Origin: Acidobacteriota bacterium
GTDB lineage: Bacteria; Acidobacteriota; UBA4820; DSQY01
Reading direction: 5' to 3'
Length of the DNA: 43,841 nucleotides
NCBI GenBank assembly: GCA_021787565.1
Contig: JAJYLT010000030.1
Span: 1-43,841 of the forward strand
The notes below the pieces were generated by a model. That model was not told where the DNA came from and did not search any database. It worked only from the letters and a program-made list of their open reading frames with translations. Every line of letters starts with the position of its first letter. The first letter of the stretch is position 1. A program made the translations under genes and the position numbers. Shown one piece after another: positions 22,303-33,583 of this stretch.

Positions 22303-23342
22303 GGCTTGCCTCCTGCCCCTCCCTGGCCGACGGGGGCGGAGCCCCCCTCTGGAGCTTCGGGGGCCTTGGGTTGGGCGGCGGTGGCCGCCTCCCTGTCGAT
22401 CTGGGCCCGGAGCGCGTCGATCTCGTCCTGGTGGGTCCCGAAGCGCTCGGCCATCACGAGCTCGGCCTGGGCCTCCTTGAACTTCTTCTGGCGCAGGTTC
22501 AGCTTGGCGAGGACCAGGTGGGCCTCGGGACCCTCGGAGGCCTTCAGGGAGGCCATGAGCAGGCGCCTGGCTTCGATCAGGCGCCCCGACTCCATCCGGA
22601 TCTCGGCCAGCGTGAGGAGCCCCAGGTAGGCCTTCGGGTAGCTCTTCTTCTCCAGGGCCTCCAGGATGCCGGCGCTCTCGGTCATGCGGCCGGTGTCCTT
22701 CAGGACCACCGCCAGGCAGCACTTGGCGTCATCGTAATCGGGCTGGAGCTCCACCGCCTTGCGGAAATAGACCTCCTGAAGGAGGGGGTCTTCGGAGATT
22801 CGCCCCCGGATGTAGCTCTCGAAGGCCTGGGGGCTCACCTTGGGCGGCCCCGCCCAGGGCTTGTCCAGCACCGTGAAGACGTCGTGCCCCAGCTTGCCGG
22901 TGAGGTCCAGCAGGCCCTGGAGGTCCTCCCCCTCATCCCAGCCGTCCAGGCGCTTGAAGTTGCCCCTGAGATCGTAGGCATCCAGGTGCACCGACAGGGC
23001 CGTGTCCGTGACGGAGTAGCGGCCGAAGAACAGGACCCCGGCACCGAGCTGCCGGGCCAGGGCCACGGCGGCGGGCAGGTCGAAGGAGGGGTCTTCCACC
23101 AGCCCCTCCTGCTCGAAGAGCCGCTTGAGGTTGTCGTACGGGATGTTGGGGACGCCGCCCCGCGTGAGGGACTCGTCCAGGGCCACCGCCAGCCCGGTCC
23201 CGATCCAGCTCGCCGAGACGGGGCCGCCGGTCTGGGTGGGGGGGAAGACGAGCACCCGCTGGGCAAAGAGCGGGGTGCACCCGAAGAGCACGAAGGCCGT
23301 CACGATGAGCAATCTCTTCACGCCATTGTCCCAGAGGTTCAT
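22299..23342 (-). CDS. Secreted or lipid-anchored TPR-containing protein
   Basis: This 347-aa protein has an N-terminal signal (VKRLLIVTAFVLFGCTPLFAQ). The cysteine could be a lipobox, or cleavage may follow FAQ. The next ~150 residues (RVLVFPPTQTGG, GTGLAVALDESL, ARQLGAGVLFFGRY) resemble the TolB-like / CsgG-type N-domain of envelope and adenylate-cyclase-linked proteins. The C-terminal half has several TPR-like helix pairs (EVYFRKAVELQPDYDDAK, RLLMASLKASEGPEAHLVLA). Its function is unknown. It begins inside the last codon of rarA (ATGA overlap) and ends at the CTG of mtaB. Confidence 0.75.
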   Translation of the reverse strand: MNLWDNGVKRLLIVTAFVLFGCTPLFAQRVLVFPPTQTGGPVSASWIGTGLAVALDESLTRGGVPNIPYDNLKRLFEQEGLVEDPSFDLPAAVALARQLGAGVLFFGRYSVTDTALSVHLDAYDLRGNFKRLDGWDEGEDLQGLLDLTGKLGHDVFTVLDKPWAGPPKVSPQAFESYIRGRISEDPLLQEVYFRKAVELQPDYDDAKCCLAVVLKDTGRMTESAGILEALEKKSYPKAYLGLLTLAEIRMESGRLIEARRLLMASLKASEGPEAHLVLAKLNLRQKKFKEAQAELVMAERFGTHQDEIDALRAQIDREAATAAQPKAPEAPEGGSAPVGQGGAGGKP

Positions 23343-24670
23343 GGTCGTCCTTTCGGTGAGCGGGCCGCGGCCCGCTTTCGGCGCTCCCGCCAGGTCTCCA
23401 TCCACTGCCGTATGCGGGCCTCGAAGCCCGCCTCGCCGGGAACATAGTACCGCCTTCCGGCGAGCTGCGGGGGCAGGCACTGGAGGTCCGCAACCCCCTC
23501 GGGCTCGTCGTGCGCGTAGCGGTAGCCCTGGCCGTATCCCGCCTCCCCCATGAGCCGGGTCGGAGCGTTCCGCAGGGCCATGGGAACGGGATAGCGATGA
23601 CCCTTGCGGAGGTCGGCGGCCACCGCTTGCTGGGCCATGTAGACGCGGTTTGACTTGGGAGCCACCGCCACGTAGACCGTGGCCTGCGCCAGGGCCAGCG
23701 CGCCCTCGGGCATCCCCAGGAAGTCGATGGCCTCCTTGGCGTCCAGCGCCCTGCGGAGGGCCTGCGGATCGGCCGTGCCCACGTCCTCGGAGGCGGCGTG
23801 AACGAGCCGCCGGGCGAGGTAGAGCGGCTCCTCCCCGCCCTCCAGCATCCGGAAGAGCCAGTACAGGGCGGCGTCGGGATCCGAGTTGCGGATGGACTTG
23901 TGGTAGGCGCTGATGAGGTTGTAGTGCTCCTCCCCGCCCCAGTCGTAGAGCACCCGGCCGCTCGTGAGCCAGGCCCTGGCCTCCGCCGGCTCCATGGAGG
24001 AGTCCGCCGGATACTGGAGGGCCAGCGCCTCCAGCGCGTTCAGCGCGAACCTGGCGTCGCCGGCGGCCATCCGAGCCAGCTCCTGAAGCACGTTCTCGGG
24101 AACGGCCCGGCCCTTCTCGGCCAGGATGGCGTCCTCCCCCTGGACGCGCCTGAGCACGGCCAGGACGTGCTCCTCCGACAGCGGGGCCAGGGTGACCACC
24201 CGGCAGCGGGAGAGCAGGGCCGGCGTGAGGTGGAAGGAGGGGTTCTCGGTGGTGGTGCCGAGCAGGACCACGGAACCCTCCTCGAGGTAGGGCAGGAAGG
24301 CGTCCTGCTGGGCCTTGTTGAAGCGGTGGATCTCGTCGATGAAGAGGATGGTCGGGGCGCCCTCGCCGCGCCAGCGGGTGCGCGCGCGCTCCATCACCTC
24401 CCGGACCTCCTTCAGGGTCGACAAAACGGCCGAGAGGCCCACGAAGGGCCTCCGGCTGTGACGTTCGATGATGCGCGCGAGGGTGGTCTTCCCCGCCCCC
24501 GGGGGGCCCCAGAGGATGGTGCTCGCCAGACTGTCAGAGGCGAGGGCCCGGCCCGTCGGCGTTTCGGGGCCGACCACCGCCTCCAGCCCCACCAGGTCCT
24601 CCCAGCGCTTCGGACGGGCCCTCTCCGCCAGCGGCGGAGCCTCACCCTCGGAGCGAAAGAGGGAGGTCAT
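23339..24670 (-). CDS. rarA: Replication-associated recombination protein A (RarA/MgsA AAA+ ATPase)
   Basis: RarA is a clamp-loader-like AAA+ protein that acts at stalled replication forks. The 443-aa protein has Walker [15 protein letters not shown], Walker [17 protein letters not shown], sensor 1 GTTTENPSF and the arginine-finger region ALLSRC. The C-terminal tetramerisation domain includes [20 protein letters not shown] and the conserved YVPGEAGFE near the end. It starts 24 bases after the rplQ stop and overlaps the TPR gene, so in this organism rarA rides on the alpha ribosomal operon. No terminator is seen between rplQ and rarA. Confidence 0.96.
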   Translation of the reverse strand: MTSLFRSEGEAPPLAERARPKRWEDLVGLEAVVGPETPTGRALASDSLASTILWGPPGAGKTTLARIIERHSRRPFVGLSAVLSTLKEVREVMERARTRWRGEGAPTILFIDEIHRFNKAQQDAFLPYLEEGSVVLLGTTTENPSFHLTPALLSRCRVVTLAPLSEEHVLAVLRRVQGEDAILAEKGRAVPENVLQELARMAAGDARFALNALEALALQYPADSSMEPAEARAWLTSGRVLYDWGGEEHYNLISAYHKSIRNSDPDAALYWLFRMLEGGEEPLYLARRLVHAASEDVGTADPQALRRALDAKEAIDFLGMPEGALALAQATVYVAVAPKSNRVYMAQQAVAADLRKGHRYPVPMALRNAPTRLMGEAGYGQGYRYAHDEPEGVADLQCLPPQLAGRRYYVPGEAGFEARIRQWMETWRERRKRAAARSPKGRP

Positions 24671-24694
24671 GGGCTGCCTCCGGCCGGGAGAGCT

Positions 24695-25279
24695 CTAAGC
24701 CTGGTCGCCGGGCTCTCCCTCGCTCGGTTCCTGGGCCGGCTCCGCGGCCTGCTCGGGTCCGGCCTCCGCCTTCGTGGCCTCCTTGGCCACGGCGGCCTTG
24801 GGCTTTCTTGGAGCGCGGGCCTTCTTCGGCGCCGCCTCTTCGGCGGCCGGCTCGGGCGCGGGCTTGGCGGCCTTCTCGGCCTTGCCCTTCCCCTTGCCCT
24901 TCTTGGGCTCCTCCACCTTGGGCTCGCGGTCCACGAGCTCGATGAGCGCGACCTGCGCCCCGTCGCCCTTGCGGAATCCGAGCTTCACGATGCGCGTGTA
25001 GCCCCCGGGGCGCTGCGCATAGAGCGGACCGAGCGTGGAGAAGAGCTTCTTCAGGACCGCGGGGTCCTGGACGTGCCGGGCGGCCGTCCGCCGGGCGTGG
25101 AGCGTATCCTTCTTGGCCAGGGTGATGAGGCGCTCGACGAAACGGCGGAGCTCCTTGGCCTTCTCGAGGGTCGTCTGGATCCGGTCGTGCCGCACCAAGC
25201 TCGCGGCCTGGTTGCGGAGCATGGCGATCCGGTGTTCGGTGGTGCGGCCCAGCTTGCGATGGTCTATCTGATGGCGCAT
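24695..25279 (-). CDS. rplQ: 50S ribosomal protein L17 with long Ala/Lys-rich C-terminal tail
   Basis: L17 is a large-subunit protein. The first ~115 residues are conventional ([54 protein letters not shown]). The remaining ~75 residues are a low-complexity Ala/Lys/Pro/Glu-rich extension ([19 protein letters not shown] and similar), making it 194 aa instead of about 120. The extension is probably disordered. The gene follows rpoA with the usual spacing of the alpha operon. Confidence 0.96.
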   Translation of the reverse strand: MRHQIDHRKLGRTTEHRIAMLRNQAASLVRHDRIQTTLEKAKELRRFVERLITLAKKDTLHARRTAARHVQDPAVLKKLFSTLGPLYAQRPGGYTRIVKLGFRKGDGAQVALIELVDREPKVEEPKKGKGKGKAEKAAKPAPEPAAEEAAPKKARAPRKPKAAVAKEATKAEAGPEQAAEPAQEPSEGEPGDQA

Positions 25280-25286
25280 AGCGTCC

Positions 25287-26234
25287 TCACACGTTCATGC
25301 CGAGGGTCAGGTTCATCTCCTCGAGCAGGTCAGAGACCTCCTTGAGGGACTTCTGGCCGAAGCCCTTGACTCCCTGCAGATCGCCTTCGGTCTTCCTCAC
25401 GAGGTCCCTGAGGGTCTGGAGCTTCATGGCCTCCAGCCTCTTGGCCACATTCTGGGAGAGGTTCAGCTCGGCGATGGGGCGGGAGAGCAGGCGCTCCAGT
25501 TCGTTCGGATCGGGGAGCTTGGTCCCCTGCGGGATGACCGCCGCGTCCGGCCCCGTGAGGGCGGCGAACAGATCCATGTGCGCCGTCAGCAGATGCGAAG
25601 CCCTGGCCACGGCGTCCTGCGGGGTGATGGCTCCGTTGGTCCACACCTCGAGCTTCAGGCGTTCGTAGTCGGTGGCCTCCCCGACGCGCGTTTCGGTCAC
25701 CTCGTAGTTCACCTTCCGGACCGGAGAATGGATGGAGTCGATGGCGATGAAGTTGGGGTCCGAGACGCCGTTCGCCTCCGCTGGCACGTACCCGCGCCCC
25801 CTGTTGAGCAGGAGCTCCATGGTGAGGGAGCCCTCCTCGTTGAGCGTAGCGACGGGGGCGTCGGGGTTCAGGATCCGGATGGTGCCGTCGTGCTGGATGT
25901 CCTTGGCCGTCACCGTCGCGGGGCCCTTGACCGACAGGCGGAGGGTCTTGGGGTCATCGGAGTGCTGGATGAACTGGATGGCCTTGAGGTTCAGGACGAT
26001 GTCCGTCACGTCCTCGATCACGCCGGGGACGGAGGTGAACTCGTGCAGGATCCCCTCGATGCGCACCGCGGTGAGCGCCGCCCCTTCGATGGAGGAGAGG
26101 AGGATCCGCCGCAGCGTATTGCCGAGCGTGATGCCCCACCCCCGCTCGAGGGGCTGTGCCACGAACTCGCCGTAGCGGTCCGTGAGGGTCTCTATGTTGC
26201 ACTCGATGAGAGTGGGCATTTGAAAGTCTTGCAT
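25287..26234 (-). CDS. rpoA: DNA-directed RNA polymerase subunit alpha
   Basis: Alpha assembles RNA polymerase through its N-terminal domain, and its C-terminal domain can bind DNA UP elements and regulators. The 315-aa protein has the dimerisation segment ([20 protein letters not shown]) and the full-length C-domain from about residue 250. In that domain the E. coli R265, N268 and C269 positions are Asn262, Lys265 and Arg266 ([14 protein letters not shown]), while the Gly-x-Lys-Ser motif ([10 protein letters not shown]) is kept. The gene lies between rpsD and rplQ. Confidence 0.97.
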   Translation of the reverse strand: MQDFQMPTLIECNIETLTDRYGEFVAQPLERGWGITLGNTLRRILLSSIEGAALTAVRIEGILHEFTSVPGVIEDVTDIVLNLKAIQFIQHSDDPKTLRLSVKGPATVTAKDIQHDGTIRILNPDAPVATLNEEGSLTMELLLNRGRGYVPAEANGVSDPNFIAIDSIHSPVRKVNYEVTETRVGEATDYERLKLEVWTNGAITPQDAVARASHLLTAHMDLFAALTGPDAAVIPQGTKLPDPNELERLLSRPIAELNLSQNVAKRLEAMKLQTLRDLVRKTEGDLQGVKGFGQKSLKEVSDLLEEMNLTLGMNV

Positions 26235-26256
26235 GGGCTTCCGCTCTCCTTAGACC

Positions 26257-26883
26257 TTACTTCGAGTAGAGCTCGATGATGAGCTGCTCTTCGATGGGAT
26301 AGGTCACGTCGGCCCGCTGGGGCTCCCGGACCACGCGACCCCTGAGGTTCTCCCGGTCCAGCTCCAGCCACTCGGGGACGCCCCGGCCGCTGGAGGATTC
26401 TACGGAGGCGAGCAGGAAGACGTTCTTGGCGAGGTTGGCGGTGAGGCCGATCTCGTCCCCGGGGCGCACCTGGTAGTTGGCCACGTCCACGCGCCGGCCG
26501 TTCACACGGATGTGGCCGTGGGAAACCCACTGCCGCGCCTGCTGGCGGGAGGAGGCGAAACCGAGGCGGTAGACCACGTTGTCCAGGCGCTTTTCGAGCA
26601 GGCCGATCAGGTTCTCGCCGGTGACGCCGCGGAGCCGGTCGGCCTCCTTGAAGTAGTTGCGGAACTGTTGCTCGAGGACGCCGTAGATCCTCTTCATCTT
26701 CTGCTTCTCGCGGAGCTGGAGGCCGTAGCCCTTGAGCTTCCCGCGACGCCTCGCGTGCTGGCCTGGGGGCGTGTTCCTCTTCTCGATGGCGCACTTCTCC
26801 TTGAAGCAGCGGTCGCCCTTGAGGAAGAGCTTGACGGCATCCCGGCGGCAAAGACGGCAAACGGCAGCATGGTACCGAGCCAA
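26257..26883 (-). CDS. rpsD: 30S ribosomal protein S4 (zinc-binding form)
   Basis: S4 is an early 16S rRNA binder. The 208-aa protein has the N-terminal zinc-binding pattern CRLC...CFKEKC (Cys9, 12, 26, 31) before RNTPPGQHARRRGK. The S4 RNA-binding domain follows at QARQWVSHGHIRVNGRRVD. In E. coli S4 also represses the alpha operon; no leader site for this is recognisable here. Confidence 0.96.
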   Translation of the reverse strand: MARYHAAVCRLCRRDAVKLFLKGDRCFKEKCAIEKRNTPPGQHARRRGKLKGYGLQLREKQKMKRIYGVLEQQFRNYFKEADRLRGVTGENLIGLLEKRLDNVVYRLGFASSRQQARQWVSHGHIRVNGRRVDVANYQVRPGDEIGLTANLAKNVFLLASVESSSGRGVPEWLELDRENLRGRVVREPQRADVTYPIEEQLIIELYSK

Positions 26884-26898
26884 GGCAGTCCTCCTATC

Positions 26899-27294
26899 TC
26901 ACACGCGCCGGCGCTTGGGCGGCCGGCAACCGTTGTGTGGAATGGGCGTCACGTCGCAGATGGAGCGGATCTTCAGGCCCGACGCCTGCAGTGCCCGAAT
27001 GGCCGACTCGCGGCCGCCGCCAGGCCCCTTCACGCGCACGTCCACCTCGCGCATGCCGTGCTCCATGACCTTCTCCGCCACGGTCCTGGCGGCCACCTGG
27101 GCGGCGAAGGGAGTGCCCTTGCGCGTGCCCTTGAAGCCGCTGCCCCCCGACGTGGCCCACACGACGGTGTTGCCTTCCATATCGGTAATGGTGATCTGAG
27201 TGTTGTTGAACGTGGCGTTGACGTGGATGATCCCCATGGGTACGTTCTTCTTTTCGCGCCGGGGGGTCCGCTTTCCACCGCTTCCCTTAGCCAT
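26899..27294 (-). CDS. rpsK: 30S ribosomal protein S11
   Basis: S11 forms part of the platform of the small subunit near the mRNA exit. The 131-aa protein has a basic N-terminus, [31 protein letters not shown], and the conserved end [18 protein letters not shown]. It lies between rpsM and rpsD in the alpha operon. Confidence 0.97.
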   Translation of the reverse strand: MAKGSGGKRTPRREKKNVPMGIIHVNATFNNTQITITDMEGNTVVWATSGGSGFKGTRKGTPFAAQVAARTVAEKVMEHGMREVDVRVKGPGGGRESAIRALQASGLKIRSICDVTPIPHNGCRPPKRRRV

Positions 27295-27315
27295 GAATCT
27301 TCTCCTTGCGACCGC

Positions 27316-27696
27316 CTACTTCTTGGTGGCCTTCTTCTTGCCCGCGATGGCCCGCCTGGGGCCCTTGTGGGTCCTGGCGTTGGTGTGGGTCCGCTGGCCG
27401 TGCACGGGAAGGCCCGTACGGTGGCGGATGCCGCGATAGGACCCGATGTCGATGAGCCTGCGGATGTCCATCTGGATCTTCTTGCGCAGATCGCCCTCGA
27501 CGTTGCCTTCGTCGGTGATGACCTTGCGGATGCGGGAAACCTCATCCTCGGTCAGGTCCTTCACCCGGATGTCCCGGCTCACGTTGGCCTTGCCCAGAAT
27601 CTCCTGGGCCCTGGACAGGCCGATCCCATAGATGTAGGTCAGCCCGATTTCGACCCGCTTGTTCAGGGGGAGATCGACTCCAGCAATACGCGCCAC
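27316..27696 (-). CDS. rpsM: 30S ribosomal protein S13
   Basis: S13 sits in the small-subunit head and contacts the P-site tRNA. The start is GTG at 27696 with GGAGG six bases upstream. This gives a 126-aa protein ([51 protein letters not shown]) of normal size. A longer frame upstream is a shadow of rpmJ and infA. The C-terminus is lysine-rich (AGKKKATKK). Confidence 0.96.
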   Translation of the reverse strand: MARIAGVDLPLNKRVEIGLTYIYGIGLSRAQEILGKANVSRDIRVKDLTEDEVSRIRKVITDEGNVEGDLRKKIQMDIRRLIDIGSYRGIRHRTGLPVHGQRTHTNARTHKGPRRAIAGKKKATKK

Positions 27697-27707
27697 GGCC
27701 TGCCTCC

Positions 27708-27821
27708 TTAACCTTGCCTCTGCTTGTGCTTCGGGTTTTCGCAGATCACCCGGACCACGCCCTTGCGCTTGATGATCTTGCACTTGGGGCAGATTTTCTT
27801 GACCGAAGGTCTCACTTTCAT
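27708..27821 (-). CDS. rpmJ: 50S ribosomal protein L36
   Basis: This 37-aa protein reads [20 protein letters not shown] and ends [10 protein letters not shown]. It has the zinc ligands Cys11, Cys14, Cys27 and His32, so it is the zinc-binding form. It fits exactly in the gap between rpsM and infA. Confidence 0.97.
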   Translation of the reverse strand: MKVRPSVKKICPKCKIIKRKGVVRVICENPKHKQRQG

Positions 27822-27835
27822 GGTTCTCTCTCCGC

Positions 27836-28057
27836 TCAGCTCTTGAACCGGTAGACGATGCGTCCACGGTTCAGGTCATAAGGAGACAGCTCGACCAGAA
27901 TCTGATCGCCCGGCAGGATGCGGATGAAGTGCTTTCGCATCTTGCCCGAGATGTGGGCCAGCACCCTGTGGCCGCTCTCCAGCTCCACCCGAAACATGGC
28001 GTTGGGGAGGGCCTCCTTCACTGTCGCCTTCATCTGGATTACGTCGTCCTTGCTCAT
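27836..28057 (-). CDS. infA: Translation initiation factor IF-1
   Basis: IF-1 is a single OB-fold protein that binds the A site of the 30S subunit during initiation. The 73-aa protein has [40 protein letters not shown] and [18 protein letters not shown]. It begins in the last codon of map (ATGA overlap) and precedes rpmJ. Confidence 0.97.
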   Translation of the reverse strand: MSKDDVIQMKATVKEALPNAMFRVELESGHRVLAHISGKMRKHFIRILPGDQILVELSPYDLNRGRIVYRFKS

Positions 28058-28806
28058 GCCCCCTCAATCCCCAGGATCCTGGGCCCGTTCGCGGTGACGG
28101 CCACGCTGTACTCGAAGTGAGCGGAACGCTTTCCGTCCGCGGTCCGCACCGTCCACCCGTCCTCGTCCACCGTCACACCGTGGCCACCCTCGTTGATCAT
28201 GGGTTCGATGGCCAACACCATGCCTTCCTGCAGGCGCGGTCCCCGTCCGGGCTCTCCGAAGTTCGGCACCTGGGGTTCCTCGTGCAGGGCGCGCCCGATG
28301 CCGTGGCCCACGTAGTCGCGGACCACCGAATAGCCCTGGCCCTCCGCGTACTCCTGGACGGCGTGGGACACATCCGAGACGCGACTGCCGACGTGGACCT
28401 GTTCCACCCCCTTCTCGAGGGATGCCCGGGTCACGGTCAAGAGGCGAACGCCTTCCGGATCCACGTCCCCCACCGGAAAGGTGCGGGCCGCATCGCCGTA
28501 GTATCCGTCCACAATGACGCCGAAGTCCAGCGAGACCAAGTCCCCCGGCTGAATCACCCGGGGCCCCGGAATGCCGTGAACGACCTCGTCGTTCACGGAG
28601 ATGCAGACCGAGGCCGGGAATCCGCCGTATCCCTTGAAGGCGGGCTTGCCGCCCATCTGCTTGGTCAGGGACTCGGCCAGCCGGTCCAGATCCCGGAGCA
28701 CGACGCCGGGCGCGAGTTCCTCGCCCAGCCGGTCCAGGATCGTGTGGACGAGCCGGTTGGCCCGGTCCATGATCTCGATCTCTTCAGGCGCCTTCAAATG
28801 AATCAT
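28054..28806 (-). CDS. map: Type I methionine aminopeptidase
   Basis: Map removes the initiator methionine. With the ATG at 28806 it is 250 aa. The metal ligands are visible: two Asp in [19 protein letters not shown], the His of [14 protein letters not shown], Glu in AIEPMI and Glu in HFEYSVAV. The upstream open frame to 29217 is a shadow of adk. Start and stop overlap adk and infA, so the three are translated as one block. Confidence 0.96.
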   Translation of the reverse strand: MIHLKAPEEIEIMDRANRLVHTILDRLGEELAPGVVLRDLDRLAESLTKQMGGKPAFKGYGGFPASVCISVNDEVVHGIPGPRVIQPGDLVSLDFGVIVDGYYGDAARTFPVGDVDPEGVRLLTVTRASLEKGVEQVHVGSRVSDVSHAVQEYAEGQGYSVVRDYVGHGIGRALHEEPQVPNFGEPGRGPRLQEGMVLAIEPMINEGGHGVTVDEDGWTVRTADGKRSAHFEYSVAVTANGPRILGIEGA

Positions 28807-29452
28807 CCAATCGCTCTCTCCAGGGCGGCGAGAACCTGTGATGGTTCGCGGTCTCCCGGGACTGTCTTCAGGAGTCCCCGATGACGGTAATGGTCGGACA
28901 GGGGCGCCGTCTTCTCGTAATACACGCGCAGCCGCTCGCGGATCACGTCTTCCCGGTCGTCGTCGCGCTGCACCAGGCCCGTGCCGCATTTGTCGCAAAG
29001 CCCCTCCCGCTTGGGGGGGGAGAAGACGAGATTGTAGACGGTGCCGCAGCCGGGGCAGCTCCGCCGGCTCGACAGCCTCTTGACGATCACCTCGTCGGCC
29101 ACTTCGAGTTCCAGGGCCAGCACGTCCTGCTTGCCCAGTTCCGTGAGGATCCCCTCCAGGATCGAAGCCTGGGAGAGGTTGCGCGGGTAGCCGTCCAGGA
29201 TGAACCCTGGGCCGCAATCGACCTTGGCGAGCCGCTCCTTGACGATGCCGGTGAGCAGCTCATCGGAGACCAGCCCACCCGACTCCATGACGGCCTTCGC
29301 CTTCAGACCGAGCGGTGTGCCCTCTCGAACGGCCTCGCGCAGCATGTCGCCCGTGGAGATGTGCGGGACGCGCAGGCGCGCCGCCAGCTCCTTGGCCTGG
29401 GTTCCCTTCCCCGCTCCAGGCGGTCCCAACAGCACCAGGTTCTTCTGGCTCA

Positions 29453-29453
<1 letters not shown>
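28803..29453 (-). CDS. adk: Adenylate kinase with zinc-bearing lid
   Basis: Adk interconverts ATP, ADP and AMP. The 216-aa protein has the P-loop GPPGAGKGTQA, the AMP-binding HISTGDMLR and the long lid. The lid carries Cys133, Cys136, Cys153 and Cys156 (SCPGCGTVY, CDKCGTG), the pattern of zinc-stabilised lids. The ATG at 29453 overlaps the secY stop by one base. Confidence 0.97.
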
Positions 29454-30858
<1,405 letters not shown>

Positions 30859-30862
<4 letters not shown>

Positions 30863-31305
30863 GGCTTCCTCACCTCCGCCCGGCCGCCCGCGGCCTCAAT
30901 GGCCTTGCGGGCGCTGTCCGAGAAGGCATCCGCCACGACCGTGATGGCGCGGTCCAGCGATCCGCCGCCCAGAATCTTCACGGAGGAGCTCTCCTTGCGG
31001 ATGAGGCCCGCGTGCTTGAGCACTTTGGCGTTGACCTCGCTGCCGGCCTCGAACCCGGCCAGCCGGGTCAGGTTGACCACCTCGTACCGATGAGCGAAGA
31101 GGTTGGTGAACCCCCGCTTGGGGATTCGCCTCTGGAGGGGCATCTGGCCGCCCTCGAAGCCGGGATTCTGATGGAACCCCGAACGGGACTTCTGGCCCTT
31201 CTCGCCCTTCCCGGCCGTCTTGCCCTTGCCGGAGCCTGGGCCGCGGCCGATCCGCTTGGGGCTCTTCTTGGCGCCTTTCGCCGGTCGCAACTCGGAGAGA
31301 AACAT
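30859..31305 (-). CDS. rplO: 50S ribosomal protein L15
   Basis: The 148-aa L15 starts MFLSELRPAKGAKKSPKRIG with the glycine-rich GRGPGSGKGKTAGKGEKGQ loop, then FEGGQMPLQRRIPKRGF. Its stop overlaps the secY start (ATGA). Confidence 0.97.
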
Positions 31306-31316
31306 CAGGGGCCTCC

Positions 31317-31523
31317 TTAGGCTTCTTCGCTGACCCGGACCAGGTGCTTGACCGCGAAGATCATGCCGCGGATCTCCGGCCGATCAGGGTACCGGTGGGA
31401 GCGGTTGAGTTTTCTGAGCCCCATGCTCCAGGTGACGCGGCGGAGCTTCTCGGTGCCCGGGCGGCGGATTAGGGTCACCACCAACTGCTTTTCCTTGGTC
31501 GCCTTCTTCTTTCTCTCAGCCAT
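31317..31523 (-). CDS. rpmD: 50S ribosomal protein L30
   Basis: The 68-aa protein carries the L30 core ([40 protein letters not shown]) after a short lysine-rich leader. Its presence is lineage-dependent. Position between rpsE and rplO is canonical. Confidence 0.95.
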   Translation of the reverse strand: MAERKKKATKEKQLVVTLIRRPGTEKLRRVTWSMGLRKLNRSHRYPDRPEIRGMIFAVKHLVRVSEEA

Positions 31524-31526
31524 GGC

Positions 31527-32027
31527 CTACCCCACGATCTCTTCAAGGGCCTTGCCGCGCTTGCGGGCAACGCTCTCGGGGCTCTGGAGCTTCAGAAGGC
31601 CCTCCACGGCCGCCTTCACCACGTTCTGCGGGTTGTTCGTGCCCACGCACTTGGTGAGGATGTCCTGGATGCCCGCGGCCTCCATGACGGCCCGGATGGC
31701 CCCGCCCGCGATCACGCCCGTCCCCTTCGATGCGGGCCTGAGGATCACGTGGCCGGCGCCAAAGCGGCCTTCCACGTAGTGGGGGATGGTATTGCCCTGG
31801 AGGGAAACCCTCACCATGCATCGCTTCGCCTGTTCGATCCCCTTGGAGATCGCCAACGGCACCTCGCGTGCCTTGCCCAGGCCGAATCCCACCTTGCCGT
31901 TTCCGTCCCCCACGACCACGAGGGCCGAGAACGAGAAGTTCTTTCCGCCCTTCACGACCTTGGTGACGCGGCGGATGGAGACCACCTGTTCCCGCAGCTC
32001 CACTTCGCTGGAGTTTCTCTCTTCCAT
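31527..32027 (-). CDS. rpsE: 30S ribosomal protein S5
   Basis: S5 helps decoding accuracy. The 166-aa protein has [39 protein letters not shown] and [18 protein letters not shown]. The ATG at 32027 lies ten bases after the rplR stop. Confidence 0.97.
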   Translation of the reverse strand: MEERNSSEVELREQVVSIRRVTKVVKGGKNFSFSALVVVGDGNGKVGFGLGKAREVPLAISKGIEQAKRCMVRVSLQGNTIPHYVEGRFGAGHVILRPASKGTGVIAGGAIRAVMEAAGIQDILTKCVGTNNPQNVVKAAVEGLLKLQSPESVARKRGKALEEIVG

Positions 32028-32037
32028 GCCCGCGCTC

Positions 32038-32415
32038 CTAGAACTGGAGACCGCCCTTGCGGGCGCCCTCGGCGACGGCCTTGATCCGTCCGTGGAAAAT
32101 GTAGCCGCTGCGGTCGAACACGACGGCCTCGATGCCCTTGGCCTTCAGGCGCTCCGAGACCATCTGGCCGAGCTGCTCGGCCACCGAGAGGTGTTTCCCG
32201 GAGGTCTTCAGTTTGGCCTTCAGCTCGGGCTCGAGGGAGGAAGCGGCCGCCACCGTCGCCCCCGTGGTGTCGTCCACGGCCTGCACGTAAATGTAGCGGG
32301 TGCTCTTGAAGACGCAGAGCCGGGGCTTCTCCGGCGTGCCCTCCATCCGTTTCCGGATGCGGAGCTTTCGCCACGCTCTCTTCTCACTGCGGTCCGCATG
32401 CGTCCATTTCGACAT
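32038..32415 (-). CDS. rplR: 50S ribosomal protein L18
   Basis: The 125-aa L18 binds 5S rRNA. It has [18 protein letters not shown]-type sequence and ends [20 protein letters not shown], the family's conserved end. Neighbours are rplF and rpsE. Confidence 0.96.
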   Translation of the reverse strand: MSKWTHADRSEKRAWRKLRIRKRMEGTPEKPRLCVFKSTRYIYVQAVDDTTGATVAAASSLEPELKAKLKTSGKHLSVAEQLGQMVSERLKAKGIEAVVFDRSGYIFHGRIKAVAEGARKGGLQF

Positions 32416-32433
32416 GGCTTCTTCCCCGTGCCT

Positions 32434-32970
32434 TTACTTCGCGGCCTTGCCGGCCTTGCGGATGATCTTTTCACCCGTGTACATGACGCCCTTGCCCTTG
32501 TACGGTTCGGGCTTCTTCATGGCTCGGATCTGGGCGGCCACCTGGCCTACCGACTGGCGGTCGGCTCCGGTCACCACCACGTGAGTGGATTTCTCCACCG
32601 CGATCTCGATCCCCTCGGGGATGGGAAATTCGATGGGATGCGAATAGCCCAGGTTGAAGACCGCCTTGCGGCCCTCCACGTTGGCCTTGTAGCCCACCCC
32701 CACGATGTCCAGCTCCTTCTTGTATCCCTGCGTGACCCCGTGAACGGCGTTGGCCAGAAGGGCGCGGGTCAGGCCATGGAAGGCCCGGCATGACTGCGTG
32801 TCGTCCGCGCGATTGATCCGCAGCTCCTTGCCCTCGAGGGCGCAGGAGATCCCCGGGAGAACCGGCGTGCGGAGGAGTCCCTTGGGGCCTTTCACCTCCA
32901 CGTGGTCCTCGCCGATGACCACCTGAACCTTGTCAGGGACGGGGATGGGCATTTTTCCGACGCGCGACAT
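32434..32970 (-). CDS. rplF: 50S ribosomal protein L6
   Basis: L6 lies at the base of the stalk near the sarcin-ricin loop. The 178-aa protein starts [17 protein letters not shown]. It includes [20 protein letters not shown] and the conserved end [19 protein letters not shown]. It follows rpsH by ten bases. Confidence 0.97.
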   Translation of the reverse strand: MSRVGKMPIPVPDKVQVVIGEDHVEVKGPKGLLRTPVLPGISCALEGKELRINRADDTQSCRAFHGLTRALLANAVHGVTQGYKKELDIVGVGYKANVEGRKAVFNLGYSHPIEFPIPEGIEIAVEKSTHVVVTGADRQSVGQVAAQIRAMKKPEPYKGKGVMYTGEKIIRKAGKAAK

Positions 32971-32979
32971 GCTCCCCTC

Positions 32980-33378
32980 CTACCAGACCCTGCACAGGAG
33001 CTCGCCGCCCACGCCTTCGCGGCGGGCGGTCTTGTCCGTCAGGACGCCATGGGAGGTGCTCAGGATGGAGATCCCCAGCCCTCCCAGGACCGGTTTCACG
33101 TCATCCCGCCGCATGTATAAGCGGCGGCCCGGGCGGGAGGCCCGCTCGATGCCGGCGATCACGGGGCGTCCCTCGTTGGTGTACTTGAGGTCCACCCGCA
33201 GGATCCCCTGCTTCGCGTCTTCGGTAACCTTGAAGTTCAGAACGTAGCCCTCTTCCTTGAGGAGCTTGGCCACCTCCACCTTGAGGTTGGAGGAGGGCAT
33301 CTCCACGTAGGCCTTACGGCTGGAGAGTCCGTTGCGGATGCGGGTCAGGAAATCGGCGATCGGATCGGTCATCGTCAT
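32980..33378 (-). CDS. rpsH: 30S ribosomal protein S8
   Basis: The 132-aa S8 binds helix 21 of 16S rRNA and, in E. coli, represses the spc operon. It starts MTMTDPIADFLTRIRNG and ends with the ISILSTSHGVLTDKTARREG / GGELLCRVW signature. Confidence 0.97.
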   Translation of the reverse strand: MTMTDPIADFLTRIRNGLSSRKAYVEMPSSNLKVEVAKLLKEEGYVLNFKVTEDAKQGILRVDLKYTNEGRPVIAGIERASRPGRRLYMRRDDVKPVLGGLGISILSTSHGVLTDKTARREGVGGELLCRVW

Positions 33379-33387
33379 CGCGTCACC

Positions 33388-33573
33388 TCACCACGACGCC
33401 TTGGTCACGCCCGGAAGCTGGCCCGCCAGCGCGAGCTGGCGCAGACAGCACCGGCAGAGGGCGAACTTGCGGTAGTACCCGCGGGGCCTTCCGCAGCGCC
33501 GGCAGCGGTTGCGGTAGCGAACGGCGAACTTGGGCTTCTTTTCCATCTTGGCGAACATGCGAATGCTGGCCAT
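33388..33573 (-). CDS. rpsN: 30S ribosomal protein S14, zinc type
   Basis: This is the short, zinc-binding form of 61 aa, with two Cys pairs in [20 protein letters not shown] and the following CCLRQLA. The longer Cys-free form is not present here. Confidence 0.96.
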   Translation of the reverse strand: MASIRMFAKMEKKPKFAVRYRNRCRRCGRPRGYYRKFALCRCCLRQLALAGQLPGVTKASW

Positions 33574-33583
33574 CCTTGGTCTC

